Source of the DNA: Neobacillus rhizophilus
GTDB lineage: Bacteria > Bacillota > Bacilli > Bacillales > Cytobacillaceae
Direction: 5' to 3'
DNA: 64,000 nt
Assembly: GCF_018343535.1 (NCBI RefSeq)
Contig: NZ_JAGYPF010000006.1
Coordinates: 1 to 64,000, forward strand
The notes under the pieces: model-generated
The model's database searches: none
What the model was told of the DNA's origin: nothing
Seen by the model: the letters and a program-made list of their open reading frames with translations, nothing else
Translations under genes and position numbers: made by a program
Shown here: positions 42,936 to 51,467 of the stretch, piece by piece
Numbering within the stretch: position 1 is the stretch's first letter
How the letters are laid out: every line of letters starts with the position of its first letter

Positions 42936-43349
42936 TCACAAATAAGAAGGATTTGCTTCTACATTTTTGAAGTAAACCACTTCGCCATCACTTTCACCAT
43001 CGAAAATAACAGTTGTATTAGGGGAGAAAACTAATACGTCCCCGACTTCTGCCACATATTTATTTCCTTCTACATCGCGGACAACCATTTTGCCTTTGGT
43101 AACAACTTTGATTTCAATAAAAGTAAATTCTGCAGAATAATCAACCGAAGGCTGGAGTGCATAGTAACCCATTGTTAATACTTGTTTTTTATCTGTAACC
43201 GGCACATCAAGGATTTGCCCCTTTAACTCAGGTGTTCCCCGCAATACGCTTAATTCATTTAATTTATAGGTTCCTGCTTTAATTAATTGAATGCCCGGTT
43301 TTGCATCTAAATAAGATAATTGGCTTTGTGTTAATGTTTTTTCGCTCAT
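42936..43349 (-). CDS. Cupin-domain protein in the sarcosine oxidase operon
   Basis: A 137-residue protein with a single C-terminal cupin barrel (about 60-132; TKGKMVVRDVEGNKYVAEVGDVLVFSPNTTVIF), most like EutQ-type cupins. The usual metal histidines of cupin motif 1 are not evident, so it may bind a ligand rather than a metal. It follows soxA by 63 bp on the same strand and is probably co-transcribed. A link to sarcosine, formaldehyde or flavin chemistry is suggested by position only. Confidence 0.75.
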   Translation of the reverse strand: MSEKTLTQSQLSYLDAKPGIQLIKAGTYKLNELSVLRGTPELKGQILDVPVTDKKQVLTMGYYALQPSVDYSAEFTFIEIKVVTKGKMVVRDVEGNKYVAEVGDVLVFSPNTTVIFDGESDGEVVYFKNVEANPSYL

Positions 43350-43412
43350 TTTTGCACCTCTAAATTTATTATTTTTTTAATCGTTCTAGTATATTGGCAA
43401 TTTAATAATCTA

Positions 43413-44579
43413 TTAGATCTTTGCTTTCTGTTTTAATGCAGGGCGATTGATAGAGAAGAGAGAAATATCATGTTCCGTTTTGCCGGTTGTCACTAATTGG
43501 CTCAGCGTTTCTCCAACGACACTTGAGAATTTAAATCCATGGCCGGAGAATCCCGCTGCGATTGCGACATTGGAATACTGTGGATGCAAATCAATCACAA
43601 AATGCTCATCAGGTGTTTTGGTGTACATGCAAACTGCCCCTCTTTTAAGGCTTCCAGTAGCACCAGGCATGTATTCTTCTAGGAATCTGCGAATATTTCC
43701 TTCATCCTCAGTATAGATCCCAAATTCACGATTAATTGTATCTGGGTCGATTTTTTGACCAAAAGTATGGTATCCTATTTTCAAACCGCAGCCGCTGAAG
43801 CTTGGGAACCCGTAATAGATGCCTGTCGGTACTTCAACCATGAACGCCGGGAATCCATGGGTATTGCTATACTGGGACTCTTCGCATTCGAAGAATCCTA
43901 CAACTTGGCGGTATGGCTGTAATGGAATATCAATATTTAACTTTGATAGAAGCTTGCTGTTCCAAGCTCCCATGCTCAAGATTAACTTACTGCCTGTAAA
44001 GGAACCAAATTCTGTTTGGATTTTGACAGAGTCCTCGGAAATCTCAAAATCCTCAACCCGTGTATGCGTTAACACTTTGGCACCATGCGCTTCGGCTAGT
44101 TCCCGGTAAGCGCGGATGCAATTTTCACTAAACAAGACACCGGAGTTCTTTTCGTAAATAGCGTTAAAATTTTCAGGGACGGTTACACCCGGCCAGCGCT
44201 GATGAATTTCATCGCCTTCTAGTAGATCAACATCCAATCCATGAATATTTGCGGCTTCTATCGTTTCAGCAACGAAGTCAGATTCACCTTTAGGGCCAAA
44301 TACTAAAACACCGGTTTTGGTAAAAATCTTATGATGTGTTTCTCTCTCAAGTTCATACCATAACTCCTGGGCTCTTAATGCAAACGGTACATACTCACGT
44401 CCTTCACCATAAGCATGGCGGATAATCCGTGTGTCACCGTGATGGCTGCCATTTGTATGAGGCGGATCAAATGCATCTACCAATAATGTTTTTACACCTT
44501 GTTTGGCCAGGTAATAACCTGCCGCCATTCCCATCGATCCTGCGCCAACAACAATTACATCAAAGTCTTTTTTGCTCAT
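43413..44579 (-). CDS. soxA: Monomeric sarcosine oxidase
   Basis: A 388-residue flavoenzyme that oxidises sarcosine with O2 to glycine, formaldehyde and H2O2. It strongly resembles the Bacillus B-0618 enzyme as I recall it, through GSHHGDTRIIRHAYGEGREY and beyond. Seen: FAD loop VGAGSMGMAAGY; active-site H47, R51 and R54; the covalent-flavin cysteine near 317 in KRGAVCMYTKT; and the O2-activating lysine near 350 in GHGFKFSS. Divergent LysR gene upstream. It yields both products that the flanking operons consume. Confidence 0.96.
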   Translation of the reverse strand: MSKKDFDVIVVGAGSMGMAAGYYLAKQGVKTLLVDAFDPPHTNGSHHGDTRIIRHAYGEGREYVPFALRAQELWYELERETHHKIFTKTGVLVFGPKGESDFVAETIEAANIHGLDVDLLEGDEIHQRWPGVTVPENFNAIYEKNSGVLFSENCIRAYRELAEAHGAKVLTHTRVEDFEISEDSVKIQTEFGSFTGSKLILSMGAWNSKLLSKLNIDIPLQPYRQVVGFFECEESQYSNTHGFPAFMVEVPTGIYYGFPSFSGCGLKIGYHTFGQKIDPDTINREFGIYTEDEGNIRRFLEEYMPGATGSLKRGAVCMYTKTPDEHFVIDLHPQYSNVAIAAGFSGHGFKFSSVVGETLSQLVTTGKTEHDISLFSINRPALKQKAKI

Positions 44580-44680
44580 CGTTTCTGCTCTCCTTTTTAA
44601 TAATTTAAATTTTCTTAATTCTTTAATAATATCTTACGACCTTTCTGCCATCATGTAAAATGATTAAAAGAGATACTATC

Positions 44681-44710
44681 TATCTCTATTAGAAATATTA
44701 TCTCTATTAG
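44681..44710. promoter_or_regulatory. Direct repeat in the soxA/LysR control region
   Basis: TATCTCTATTAG occurs at 44681-44692 and 44699-44710, 18 bp apart, between the divergent soxA and LysR genes. AGAGATACTATCTATCTCT just before it is a near palindrome. These are candidate LysR-regulator sites. Confidence 0.45.
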
Positions 44711-44751
44711 CAATGTGGTTAGGAATAACAGATTGATACGGGGGAATAGCC

Positions 44752-45627
44752 ATGGAAATTAAGGATTTGCGGATTTTTCAAAAGGTAGCTGAGTTCGGTA
44801 GCATTTCAAAGGCCGCCAAAAGCCTAAATTATGTTCAATCCTATGTAACCGTAAGGGTCAGGCAGCTGGAGGAAGAACTTCAAACCGAGTTATTTCACCG
44901 CTCAAGCCGCGGGATGGTTATAAATTCGGAAGGAAAAAAACTATTGTTTTATGCTCAAAAAATTATTTCCATGGTCGATGAGATGTTAAAAGTGGTTCAA
45001 GACTCGGATAACCCCGTTGGTACCCTTGAAATAGGCACTGTTGAGACATTATACAAACTTCCACTGATTCTTTCTGCCTATCACAAGAAATATCCCAATA
45101 TTGACTTGTCTCTTGTAAGCGGTGTAACAGAGGATCTTGTCGAGGATATTCTCAGCTATAAACTGGACGGAGCGTTTGTAACAGGAAATTTTAATCATCC
45201 ACAAATTGCTCAATATGAAGTCTTTGAAGAGGAATTGGTTTTAATCTCCAACAAGGAAGAGATTCCTTTTGAGGAATTAAAAAACAAGCCGCTCCTTGTT
45301 TTCAAACAAGGGTGCAGCTACCGTTCAAAATTGGAGGGCTGGGTCCGCGATGAAGGAAGAATCAATGCAAAAATCATGGAATTTGGCACATGGGAGACGA
45401 TTTTGGGCAGTGTAATAGCCGGTTTAGGTATTACGATTATCCCAAAATCTACGGTTAGTCTCTTGGAGGCAGATGGGGTCGTTCGAATCTATCATATTCC
45501 CGAAAAATACTCCAAAATCACAACGGTTTTTATTCGCCGGGCAGATTCATTCTTGACAAATACGATGCAGAAATTTATCGAAACAATCCAAAATGTTAGT
45601 GATCAAGAAAAAAAGGTAGAAGTATAA
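44752..45627 (+). CDS. LysR-family regulator, likely of soxA
   Basis: A 291-residue regulator with an N-terminal winged helix (MEIKDLRIFQKVAEFGSISKAAKSLNYVQSYVTVRVRQLEEEL; split here only by the family pattern) and a LysR substrate-binding domain (about 90-285). Such proteins usually activate the divergent gene, here soxA, in response to its substrate or product. Sarcosine, glycine or creatine are possible effectors. Confidence 0.88.
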   Translation: MEIKDLRIFQKVAEFGSISKAAKSLNYVQSYVTVRVRQLEEELQTELFHRSSRGMVINSEGKKLLFYAQKIISMVDEMLKVVQDSDNPVGTLEIGTVETLYKLPLILSAYHKKYPNIDLSLVSGVTEDLVEDILSYKLDGAFVTGNFNHPQIAQYEVFEEELVLISNKEEIPFEELKNKPLLVFKQGCSYRSKLEGWVRDEGRINAKIMEFGTWETILGSVIAGLGITIIPKSTVSLLEADGVVRIYHIPEKYSKITTVFIRRADSFLTNTMQKFIETIQNVSDQEKKVEV

Positions 45628-45642
45628 TTGTAGTGGTTAGCG

Positions 45643-45672
45643 TAATCCCCCTGCATAATGAGAGGGGGATTA
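45643..45672. terminator. Hairpin between LysR gene and zinc-ribbon gene
   Basis: TAATCCCCCT and AGGGGGATTA form a perfect 10-bp stem around ten bases. It includes the stop codon of the minus-strand small gene. T-runs are lacking on both strands, so function as a terminator is uncertain. Confidence 0.45.
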
Positions 45673-45840
45673 TGCTAGGTTACAAGATATAGAGTTTTCA
45701 GCCAGGATTTTTTTTTGATTCGATTGTTCTTGGTGGTGGATTAAAATTTTTATTTCCTGAAATTCACTTTTTCCGCATATACTGCAGATCGATACTTTTG
45801 AATAAAGCGCTCTGCAATGAATGCAATATTTTTTTTCCAT
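45670..45840 (-). CDS. Small zinc-ribbon protein
   Basis: A 56-residue protein opening with MEKKYCIHC and carrying a second pair in ICSICGK, giving CxxC...CxxC as in zinc ribbons. The tail is hydrophilic. Start at 45840 follows AGGAGAGTGG, placed within the spacer after pfkA (44 bp). It is the last gene of the glpX-fba-tkt-pfkA transcript. No family recognised. The upstream extension to 45861 overlaps the ribosome binding site. Confidence 0.65.
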   Translation of the reverse strand: MEKKYCIHCRALYSKVSICSICGKSEFQEIKILIHHQEQSNQKKILAENSISCNLA

Positions 45841-45884
45841 TGTGGCCACTCTCCTATTCATAATTTTGAAGATGGATATTTTCC

Positions 45885-46844
45885 TTAAATAGAAAGGCTT
45901 CTAGCTAACTCGTAAATGGAAAGATCGATTGTGTGCCGGCCTTTTTCCACTTCCACAAAGGTAGTAAAGGTTAGCTGCCCACTTTTCACACCAACCATGA
46001 CACCTTTCTTCCCCTCCATGAGCAAATCAACGGCTAGTGCTCCCATTTGGCTGCTCATCATTCGATCATAGGCGCTTGGAGAACCCCCTCTTTGAATATG
46101 CCCAAGTATGGTAACCTTTGTTTCAAATCCTGTTTTTTCTTGAATCTCTTTTCCCATTTGCAGCCCTTTGCCAACACCTTCTGCCACTACAATAATACTG
46201 TGTCTCTTTCCGCGCTGGTGCCCCTGCTTGATCCGATCAATCACATCTTCCAAATCATAGTCGGCTTCTGGGATAATGATGGACTCCGCCCCGCCGCACA
46301 CACCTGCCCATAAGGCAATATCCCCGGCACCTCGGCCCATCACCTCAATGACATAAGTACGTTCATGGGAAAATGCTGTATCGCGAATTTTATCGATTGC
46401 TTGAACAGCTGTATTTACGGCCGTATCGAATCCAATCGAATAGTCTGTCCCTGCAATATCATTGTCAATCGAGCCCGGAATACCGACCGTCGGGAAGCCT
46501 AACTCTGTTAATTTTCTTGCACCCCTGAAAGAACCATCCCCGCCGATGACAATTAATCCCTCAATCTCGTTTTCTCTTAATATTTGAATAGCCTGCTGCT
46601 GTACGATTGTGTCCTTGAATTCCTCACACCTGGATGTTTTTAAGATGGTGCCTCCCCGATGAATAATATCCCCTACACTTCCTAAGCTCATTGGAGTGAA
46701 ATCGCCCTCAATCAAGCCCTTGTAACCATTTACCACCCCAAATACATCTAATCCCTTGTGTATCCCTCTGCGAACAACAGCACGAATCGCTGTGTTCATT
46801 CCTGGTGCATCCCCGCCGCTCGTTAATACCGCTATCTTTTTCAT
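45885..46844 (-). CDS. pfkA: ATP-dependent 6-phosphofructokinase
   Basis: A 319-residue allosteric-type phosphofructokinase. It contains LTSGGDAPGMN, VIGGDGSFRGA (ATP site), PGSIDNDIAGTD (catalytic aspartate) and VMGRGAGDIA. It commits the fructose-6-phosphate made by HxlB to fructose-1,6-bisphosphate so that Fba can cleave it. A hairpin with T-run lies directly before its ribosome binding site. Bacillus genomes usually carry another pfkA with pyk, so this is probably a pathway-dedicated copy, as in the RuMP plasmid of B. methanolicus. Confidence 0.95.
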   Translation of the reverse strand: MKKIAVLTSGGDAPGMNTAIRAVVRRGIHKGLDVFGVVNGYKGLIEGDFTPMSLGSVGDIIHRGGTILKTSRCEEFKDTIVQQQAIQILRENEIEGLIVIGGDGSFRGARKLTELGFPTVGIPGSIDNDIAGTDYSIGFDTAVNTAVQAIDKIRDTAFSHERTYVIEVMGRGAGDIALWAGVCGGAESIIIPEADYDLEDVIDRIKQGHQRGKRHSIIVVAEGVGKGLQMGKEIQEKTGFETKVTILGHIQRGGSPSAYDRMMSSQMGALAVDLLMEGKKGVMVGVKSGQLTFTTFVEVEKGRHTIDLSIYELARSLSI

Positions 46845-46858
46845 GCAAAACCCTCCAT

Positions 46859-46887
46859 AAAAAGGGCAGATTCAAAAGCTTGAAGTC
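46859..46887 (-). terminator. Attenuator-like hairpin between tkt and pfkA
   Basis: On the minus strand AAGGGCAGA...TTCAA pairs with TTGAA...TCTGCCCTT and is followed by TTTTTATGGAGGG, so the T-run runs straight into the pfkA ribosome binding site. Partial termination would lower pfkA relative to tkt and fba. Confidence 0.65.
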
Positions 46888-46915
46888 TGCCCTTATCCAA
46901 ATTGTTCATAGAACC

Positions 46916-48919
46916 TTATAGAAGCGCTTTAAACTGGGAAACAATATTCTTAACGGTAAATCCATATTCCTCCATTATTCTCTCGGAAGGTGCTGAAGCG
47001 CCGAATTGGTCTGCAGCAATGACGCTTCCGCAATCACCAACGTATTTATGCCAGCCCAAGGAAGCACCCATTTCAATTGCAAGCCGCACGGGAATATTTT
47101 TTGGGAGCACACTTTCTTTATATTCCTGCGATTGCTTTTCAAAGCGATCCCAGCTTGGCATGCTTACCACAGAAACACGAATTCCCTCTTTTTCAAGTGC
47201 CTTTTGCGCCTCAATGGCAAGCGTTACCTCTGAACCGGATGCGAGTAAAAGTCCATCCATATTTTTCGATTTGGAAACAACATAGGCTCCCTTTTTAACA
47301 CCTTCATAGGCTGTTTCAGCATCAATGATTGTTGGCAAATCTTGACGGGAAAGGATGAGCGCTGTCGGTTCTTGTGTACTTTCTATTGCAAGCTTCCATG
47401 CTGCGGCTGTTTCGTTTCCGTCTGCCGGGCGGATCGTTGAAAGTCCAGGCATTGCCCGTAAGGATGCCAATTGTTCAATCGGTTCGTGCGTTGGACCGTC
47501 CTCCCCGACGGCAATGCTGTCATGTGTGAATACATAGATGACCGGCACTTTCATTAGCGCAGAAAGACGGATTGCCGGGCGCAGGTAGTCAGAAAAAACG
47601 AAGAAGGTTGCTCCGAATACCTTTACGCCGCCATGCAGTGCCACACCATTTACAGCAGCACCCATTCCAAACTCGCGTACTCCAAACCAAATGTTTCTTC
47701 CGCTATAATCTGCTGCACTAAAGTTTCCTTCACCTTTCAACAAGGTCTTATTGGAAGATGACAAATCGGCTGAGCCGCCAAATAATTGCGGAACTCTTTT
47801 CGCAAGAGCGTTTAACACCTCTCCGCCTGAAGAACGAGTTGCAAGCGTATCTTTGCCTACTTGATATTGCGGAACATCCTTATCCCAGCCTTCAGGAAGC
47901 TGCCCGCTAATGGCAGATCTTAATTCGTTTGCAAGAGATGGGAAGGCCTCCTCATACTCGGCAAACAAGTCATTCCAAGCCTGTTCCTTCTTCTGGGATG
48001 CCTCTTCCAGCTCCTTAAAGTAAAGTTTTACATCTTCCGGGATATAAAAATCCTCTTCGTATTCCCAATTATATTGCTCTTTTACAAGTTTTATTTCTGC
48101 TTTCCCAAGCGGGGCGCCATGTGAAGCAGACTTGCCGCCTTTATTAGGAGAACCGTAACCAATGGTTGTTTTCACTTCAATTAAGGTTGGTTGTTCTTGA
48201 TTAGCCTTGGCAGCAGCTAACGCTCCCGCTATTTTCTCAACATCCTTCCCATCTTCGACCTGCAATACTTGCCAGCCATATGCTTCGAAACGCTCCTGAA
48301 CGCTTTCACTAAATGACATGTGGAGATCGCCGTCAAGGGAAATATCATTTGAATCATATAACACAATTAAACGGCCAAGTTTCAAATGACCGGCAAGTGA
48401 AGCCGCTTCGGCTGATACACCTTCCATCAAATCCCCATCACCACAAATACTATAGGTGCAGTGGTCAATCACATTGAATTCATCGCGATTATACACGGAT
48501 GCCAAATGTCTTTCTGCCATCGCCATCCCAACGGCCATTGCAATTCCCTGCCCAAGCGGTCCCGTTGTGGCATCCACGCCGGCTGTATGGCCAAATTCAG
48601 GGTGACCTGGTGTTTTGCTTCCCCATTGACGGAAATTTTTCAAATCTTCCAGCGACAAGTCATAGCCGGTTAAATGCAATAAGCTGTATAACAGCATCGA
48701 TCCATGGCCGGCGGATAAAACAAAGCGATCACGGTTAAACCAGCCTGGATTTTTTGGATTATAATTCATAAATTTCGTCCAAAGGGTGTAAGTCATCGGC
48801 GCTGCACCCATCGGCATACCGGGATGGCCTGTTCCGGCTTTTTCAATTGCATCAATGCTTAGCGTTCTAATCGTGTTAATGGATAGCAGATCCAAATCTA
48901 CCTTTTGATCAATCATCAT
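46916..48919 (-). CDS. tkt: Transketolase
   Basis: A 667-residue thiamine-diphosphate enzyme that moves two-carbon units between sugar phosphates, regenerating pentose phosphates. Seen: GTGHPGMPMGAAP at the N-terminus, GDGDLMEGVSAEAASLAGH (TPP motif) near residue 155, and the central pyrimidine-domain motif FGVREFGMGAAVNG. Starts 28 bp after fba. It belongs to the operon glpX-fba-tkt-pfkA. Confidence 0.95.
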   Translation of the reverse strand: MMIDQKVDLDLLSINTIRTLSIDAIEKAGTGHPGMPMGAAPMTYTLWTKFMNYNPKNPGWFNRDRFVLSAGHGSMLLYSLLHLTGYDLSLEDLKNFRQWGSKTPGHPEFGHTAGVDATTGPLGQGIAMAVGMAMAERHLASVYNRDEFNVIDHCTYSICGDGDLMEGVSAEAASLAGHLKLGRLIVLYDSNDISLDGDLHMSFSESVQERFEAYGWQVLQVEDGKDVEKIAGALAAAKANQEQPTLIEVKTTIGYGSPNKGGKSASHGAPLGKAEIKLVKEQYNWEYEEDFYIPEDVKLYFKELEEASQKKEQAWNDLFAEYEEAFPSLANELRSAISGQLPEGWDKDVPQYQVGKDTLATRSSGGEVLNALAKRVPQLFGGSADLSSSNKTLLKGEGNFSAADYSGRNIWFGVREFGMGAAVNGVALHGGVKVFGATFFVFSDYLRPAIRLSALMKVPVIYVFTHDSIAVGEDGPTHEPIEQLASLRAMPGLSTIRPADGNETAAAWKLAIESTQEPTALILSRQDLPTIIDAETAYEGVKKGAYVVSKSKNMDGLLLASGSEVTLAIEAQKALEKEGIRVSVVSMPSWDRFEKQSQEYKESVLPKNIPVRLAIEMGASLGWHKYVGDCGSVIAADQFGASAPSERIMEEYGFTVKNIVSQFKALL

Positions 48920-48947
48920 GCTTCCCCTTTCTCCTTCTATCGGCCCC

Positions 48948-49841
48948 TTAGTTTGTCACCAAGCTGGCTTCCGCTTGTTGAGCTTTTCCTGAAGAACCGA
49001 ATTCACGCATTTTGCCTTTCACTGTATCTTTAATTGCTTCACGGGCAGGTCCCAAGAATTTGCGCGGGTCGTATTCTTTTGGCTTCGCACTTAATACTTC
49101 ACGAACAGCTTTTGTAGCTGAAATTTGGCTTTCTGTATTGACATTAATTTTGGCAGTTCCAAGCGAAATCGCTCTTTGGATGTCCTTTGTTGGAATTCCT
49201 GTACCGCCATGAAGAACAAGCGGAACACCCGTTAATTCTTTCACTTCTTTCATCCGATCAAAACCGAGTCTTGGCTCTCCTTTATACGGGCCATGGACGG
49301 AACCTAAAGCCGGTGCAAAGCAGTCTACGCCAGTTTCGCGGACCAATTGTTCACATTCAGCAGGGATAGCATACATCGCTTCGGCATCCTCAACGCTTAA
49401 ATCGTCCTCCTGTCCGCCAATTCGGCCAAGCTCTGCCTCAACCGATACGCCAACAGCATGTGCTACTTCCACTACACGTTTCGTTAATTTAATATTCTTC
49501 TCGAGCGGATAGTGCGAGCCATCAAACATAACAGAGGTAAATCCGGCATGGATTGCTTGGACACACATCTCAAGACTTGGACCATGATCAAGATGAATTG
49601 CAACAGGTACTGTCACCTTATATGTTTCCATTAATTCTTTCACTATGGTTACAATCAGCTTAAATCCGCCCATATATTTGGCAGCGCCTTCGGATACGCC
49701 AAGAATGACCGGTGAATTCTCCTCTTGGGCCGCTTGTAAAATGGCCTGCGTAAACTCAAGGTTATTTACGTTAAACTGTCCAACTGCGTAATGGTTTTCT
49801 TTTGCATGAATCAGCATTTCTTTCATTGAGACTAATGGCAT
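48948..49841 (-). CDS. fba: Class II fructose-1,6-bisphosphate aldolase
   Basis: A 297-residue zinc aldolase splitting fructose-1,6-bisphosphate, and in the RuMP cycle also sedoheptulose-1,7-bisphosphate. Zinc and substrate motifs: IHLDHGPS, VEAELGRIGGQED, LGSVHGPY, LVLHGGTGIP and INVNTES. Start at 49841 follows AAGGAGAGG; the longer frame to 49883 adds only a basic leader. It is 49 bp behind glpX. Confidence 0.95.
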   Translation of the reverse strand: MPLVSMKEMLIHAKENHYAVGQFNVNNLEFTQAILQAAQEENSPVILGVSEGAAKYMGGFKLIVTIVKELMETYKVTVPVAIHLDHGPSLEMCVQAIHAGFTSVMFDGSHYPLEKNIKLTKRVVEVAHAVGVSVEAELGRIGGQEDDLSVEDAEAMYAIPAECEQLVRETGVDCFAPALGSVHGPYKGEPRLGFDRMKEVKELTGVPLVLHGGTGIPTKDIQRAISLGTAKINVNTESQISATKAVREVLSAKPKEYDPRKFLGPAREAIKDTVKGKMREFGSSGKAQQAEASLVTN

Positions 49842-49890
49842 ATTATTTCCTCTCCTTTTTTTAATTAGTTTTTTAACTGGCAATTAAAAC

Positions 49891-50868
49891 TTATGTCCAT
49901 AACGAGTGGTAGGCTTCGATCAACTGATATCTTTCACTTACCCCTTTGCCGGTTATGAACGAATGGGTAAGCATTAAACCATTTTCTTTTTTCTTTACAC
50001 CCCGCATCAGCATCCCATCTGTAATGCCGGTTGCGGCAAAAAAGCAATCATCTGATTGGACAATTTCGTCTAACGTAAAGACATGTTCCGGATCTTGTAT
50101 TCCCATCTTAATACAGCGATTAAATTCTTCCTGATTTTGCGGGGCAAGCTGACCTTGGAAATCGCCTCCCAAGCATTTCAAAGCTGTGGCAGCAATGACT
50201 CCCTCCGGAGCCCCCCCTGTCCCTACTAAAATATCAATGCCTAATTCATCAATTGCTGTAGCAATTGCGGCAGTGACGTCGCCATCAGGGAATAGCTTCA
50301 CTCTGGCACCGACATCAAAAACCTGTTTAATTAAGTGGTCATGACGCGGCCTATCTTGAATCATGACGGTTAATTCTGATAAATCCTTTCCTAAAGCCTT
50401 TGCGACTGATATCATATTTTCTGTTAAAGATGCCTGAATGTTAATATGACCTTTTGCCTTGGGACCTACAGCCAGTTTTTTCATGTACATATCCGGAGCA
50501 TGCAATAGACTGCCTCTCGTTGATACAGCAAGAACAGTGATAGAGTTTTCCTGCCCCTTTGCCAAAAAGGTTGTTCCTTCCACTGGATCAACGGCAATAT
50601 CCACCAATGGACCCCGGCCTGTTCCCAGCTCTTCGTTAATATAAAGCATTGGGGCTTCGTCCATTTCCCCTTCACCGATAACAACCCGTCCGTTCATTTC
50701 AATGAGATTCATGCGTTTGCGCATCGCTTCTGTTCCGGCGTGGTCGGCATCATTTTTATTGCCTTTCCCGACCCAAGGATAGGCAGCAATCGCTGCTTGT
50801 TGTGCAACAGAAAGAAAATCCATTGCGAGGGTATGAACACCTTCTTTTACAACACTACTAGTACCCAA
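49891..50868 (-). CDS. glpX: Class II fructose-1,6-/sedoheptulose-1,7-bisphosphatase
   Basis: A 325-residue GlpX-type phosphatase with the metal motifs IGEGEMDEAPM and DIAVDPVEGTT and the later VGTGGAPEGV. In RuMP organisms this class can act on sedoheptulose-1,7-bisphosphate to drive pentose regeneration. I place the start at TTG 50868 after AAAGGGGTGA: the frame opens at 50931, but the predicted transcript begins near 50938 and has no site there, and 325 residues is the usual family size. First gene of its operon, with an HxlR-type promoter. Confidence 0.88.
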   Translation of the reverse strand: MGTSSVVKEGVHTLAMDFLSVAQQAAIAAYPWVGKGNKNDADHAGTEAMRKRMNLIEMNGRVVIGEGEMDEAPMLYINEELGTGRGPLVDIAVDPVEGTTFLAKGQENSITVLAVSTRGSLLHAPDMYMKKLAVGPKAKGHINIQASLTENMISVAKALGKDLSELTVMIQDRPRHDHLIKQVFDVGARVKLFPDGDVTAAIATAIDELGIDILVGTGGAPEGVIAATALKCLGGDFQGQLAPQNQEEFNRCIKMGIQDPEHVFTLDEIVQSDDCFFAATGITDGMLMRGVKKKENGLMLTHSFITGKGVSERYQLIEAYHSLWT

Positions 50869-50944
50869 AACATCACCCCTTTTGGTTGATATGAATTCCA
50901 CAGTCAGAATATCTCGTAAATTCTGAATCATCTGTACAAATATG

Positions 50945-51000
50945 ATTATAAATAGTATAATATCTTTATGTAAGTACGCACTTTAACTTCATATAGTATC
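50945..51000 (-). promoter_or_regulatory. HxlR-type promoter for glpX-fba-tkt-pfkA
   Basis: On the minus strand: operator block 50972-51000 (GATACTATATGA ... AAGTGCGTACTT), -35 CTTACA (50969-50974), 18-bp spacer, -10 TATAAT (50945-50950). The block lies between glpX and the divergent hxlR copy. Confidence 0.75.
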
Positions 51001-51037
51001 AATTAATATACTAATAATGATTTTGGGAGGATTCATG

Positions 51038-51400
51038 ATGGGCCATATTGATAGTAAGACCTTTAACTGTGAAAAAGAATTGACGCTGGAGATTATCGGC
51101 GGAAAATGGAAGATGCTGATTTTATGGTATCTTGGCAAAGAAGGGACAAAACGATTTAACGAACTGAAGTCTCTGATGCCGGGAATTACGCAAAGAATGC
51201 TTGTTAATCAATTGCGCGAATTAGAGGATGACCAGATTGTCCATCGTGAGGTTTATCCTGTAGTCCCTCCAAAAGTAGAATACTCACTGACCGAACAAGG
51301 GAAGACCCTATTGCCTATTCTTGAATCGATGTATGAATGGGGAAAGAATTACATGGATACAGTATTGGTTGAAAAAAAGAAATTGATTGAGGCAGATTGA
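51038..51400 (+). CDS. hxlR: HxlR-family transcriptional regulator, copy 1
   Basis: A 120-residue winged-helix protein very close to B. subtilis HxlR, the formaldehyde-responsive activator of hxlAB. It has FNCEKELTLEIIGGKWKMLILWYLGKEGTKRFNELKSLMPGITQRMLVNQLRELE, broken by no gap, followed by the wing VHREVYPVVPPKVEYSLT. A conserved cysteine lies near residue 11 (FNCEKE), which could sense aldehydes. Start chosen at 51038 by spacing from GGGAGG and by alignment to copy 2. Divergent from glpX and convergent with gapB. Confidence 0.92.
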   Translation: MGHIDSKTFNCEKELTLEIIGGKWKMLILWYLGKEGTKRFNELKSLMPGITQRMLVNQLRELEDDQIVHREVYPVVPPKVEYSLTEQGKTLLPILESMYEWGKNYMDTVLVEKKKLIEAD

Positions 51401-51430
51401 TCTTAGTTTTAAAATGACTTACTCATTGGA

Positions 51431-51460
51431 AATCCCTGTCAATCCTTGACAGGGATTTTT
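51431..51460 (+). terminator. Terminator of hxlR copy 1
   Basis: AATCCCTGTCAA pairs perfectly with TTGACAGGGATT around three bases and is followed by TTTT. It also lies directly after the gapB stop on the other strand. Confidence 0.85.
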
Positions 51461-51467
51461 TAATTTG

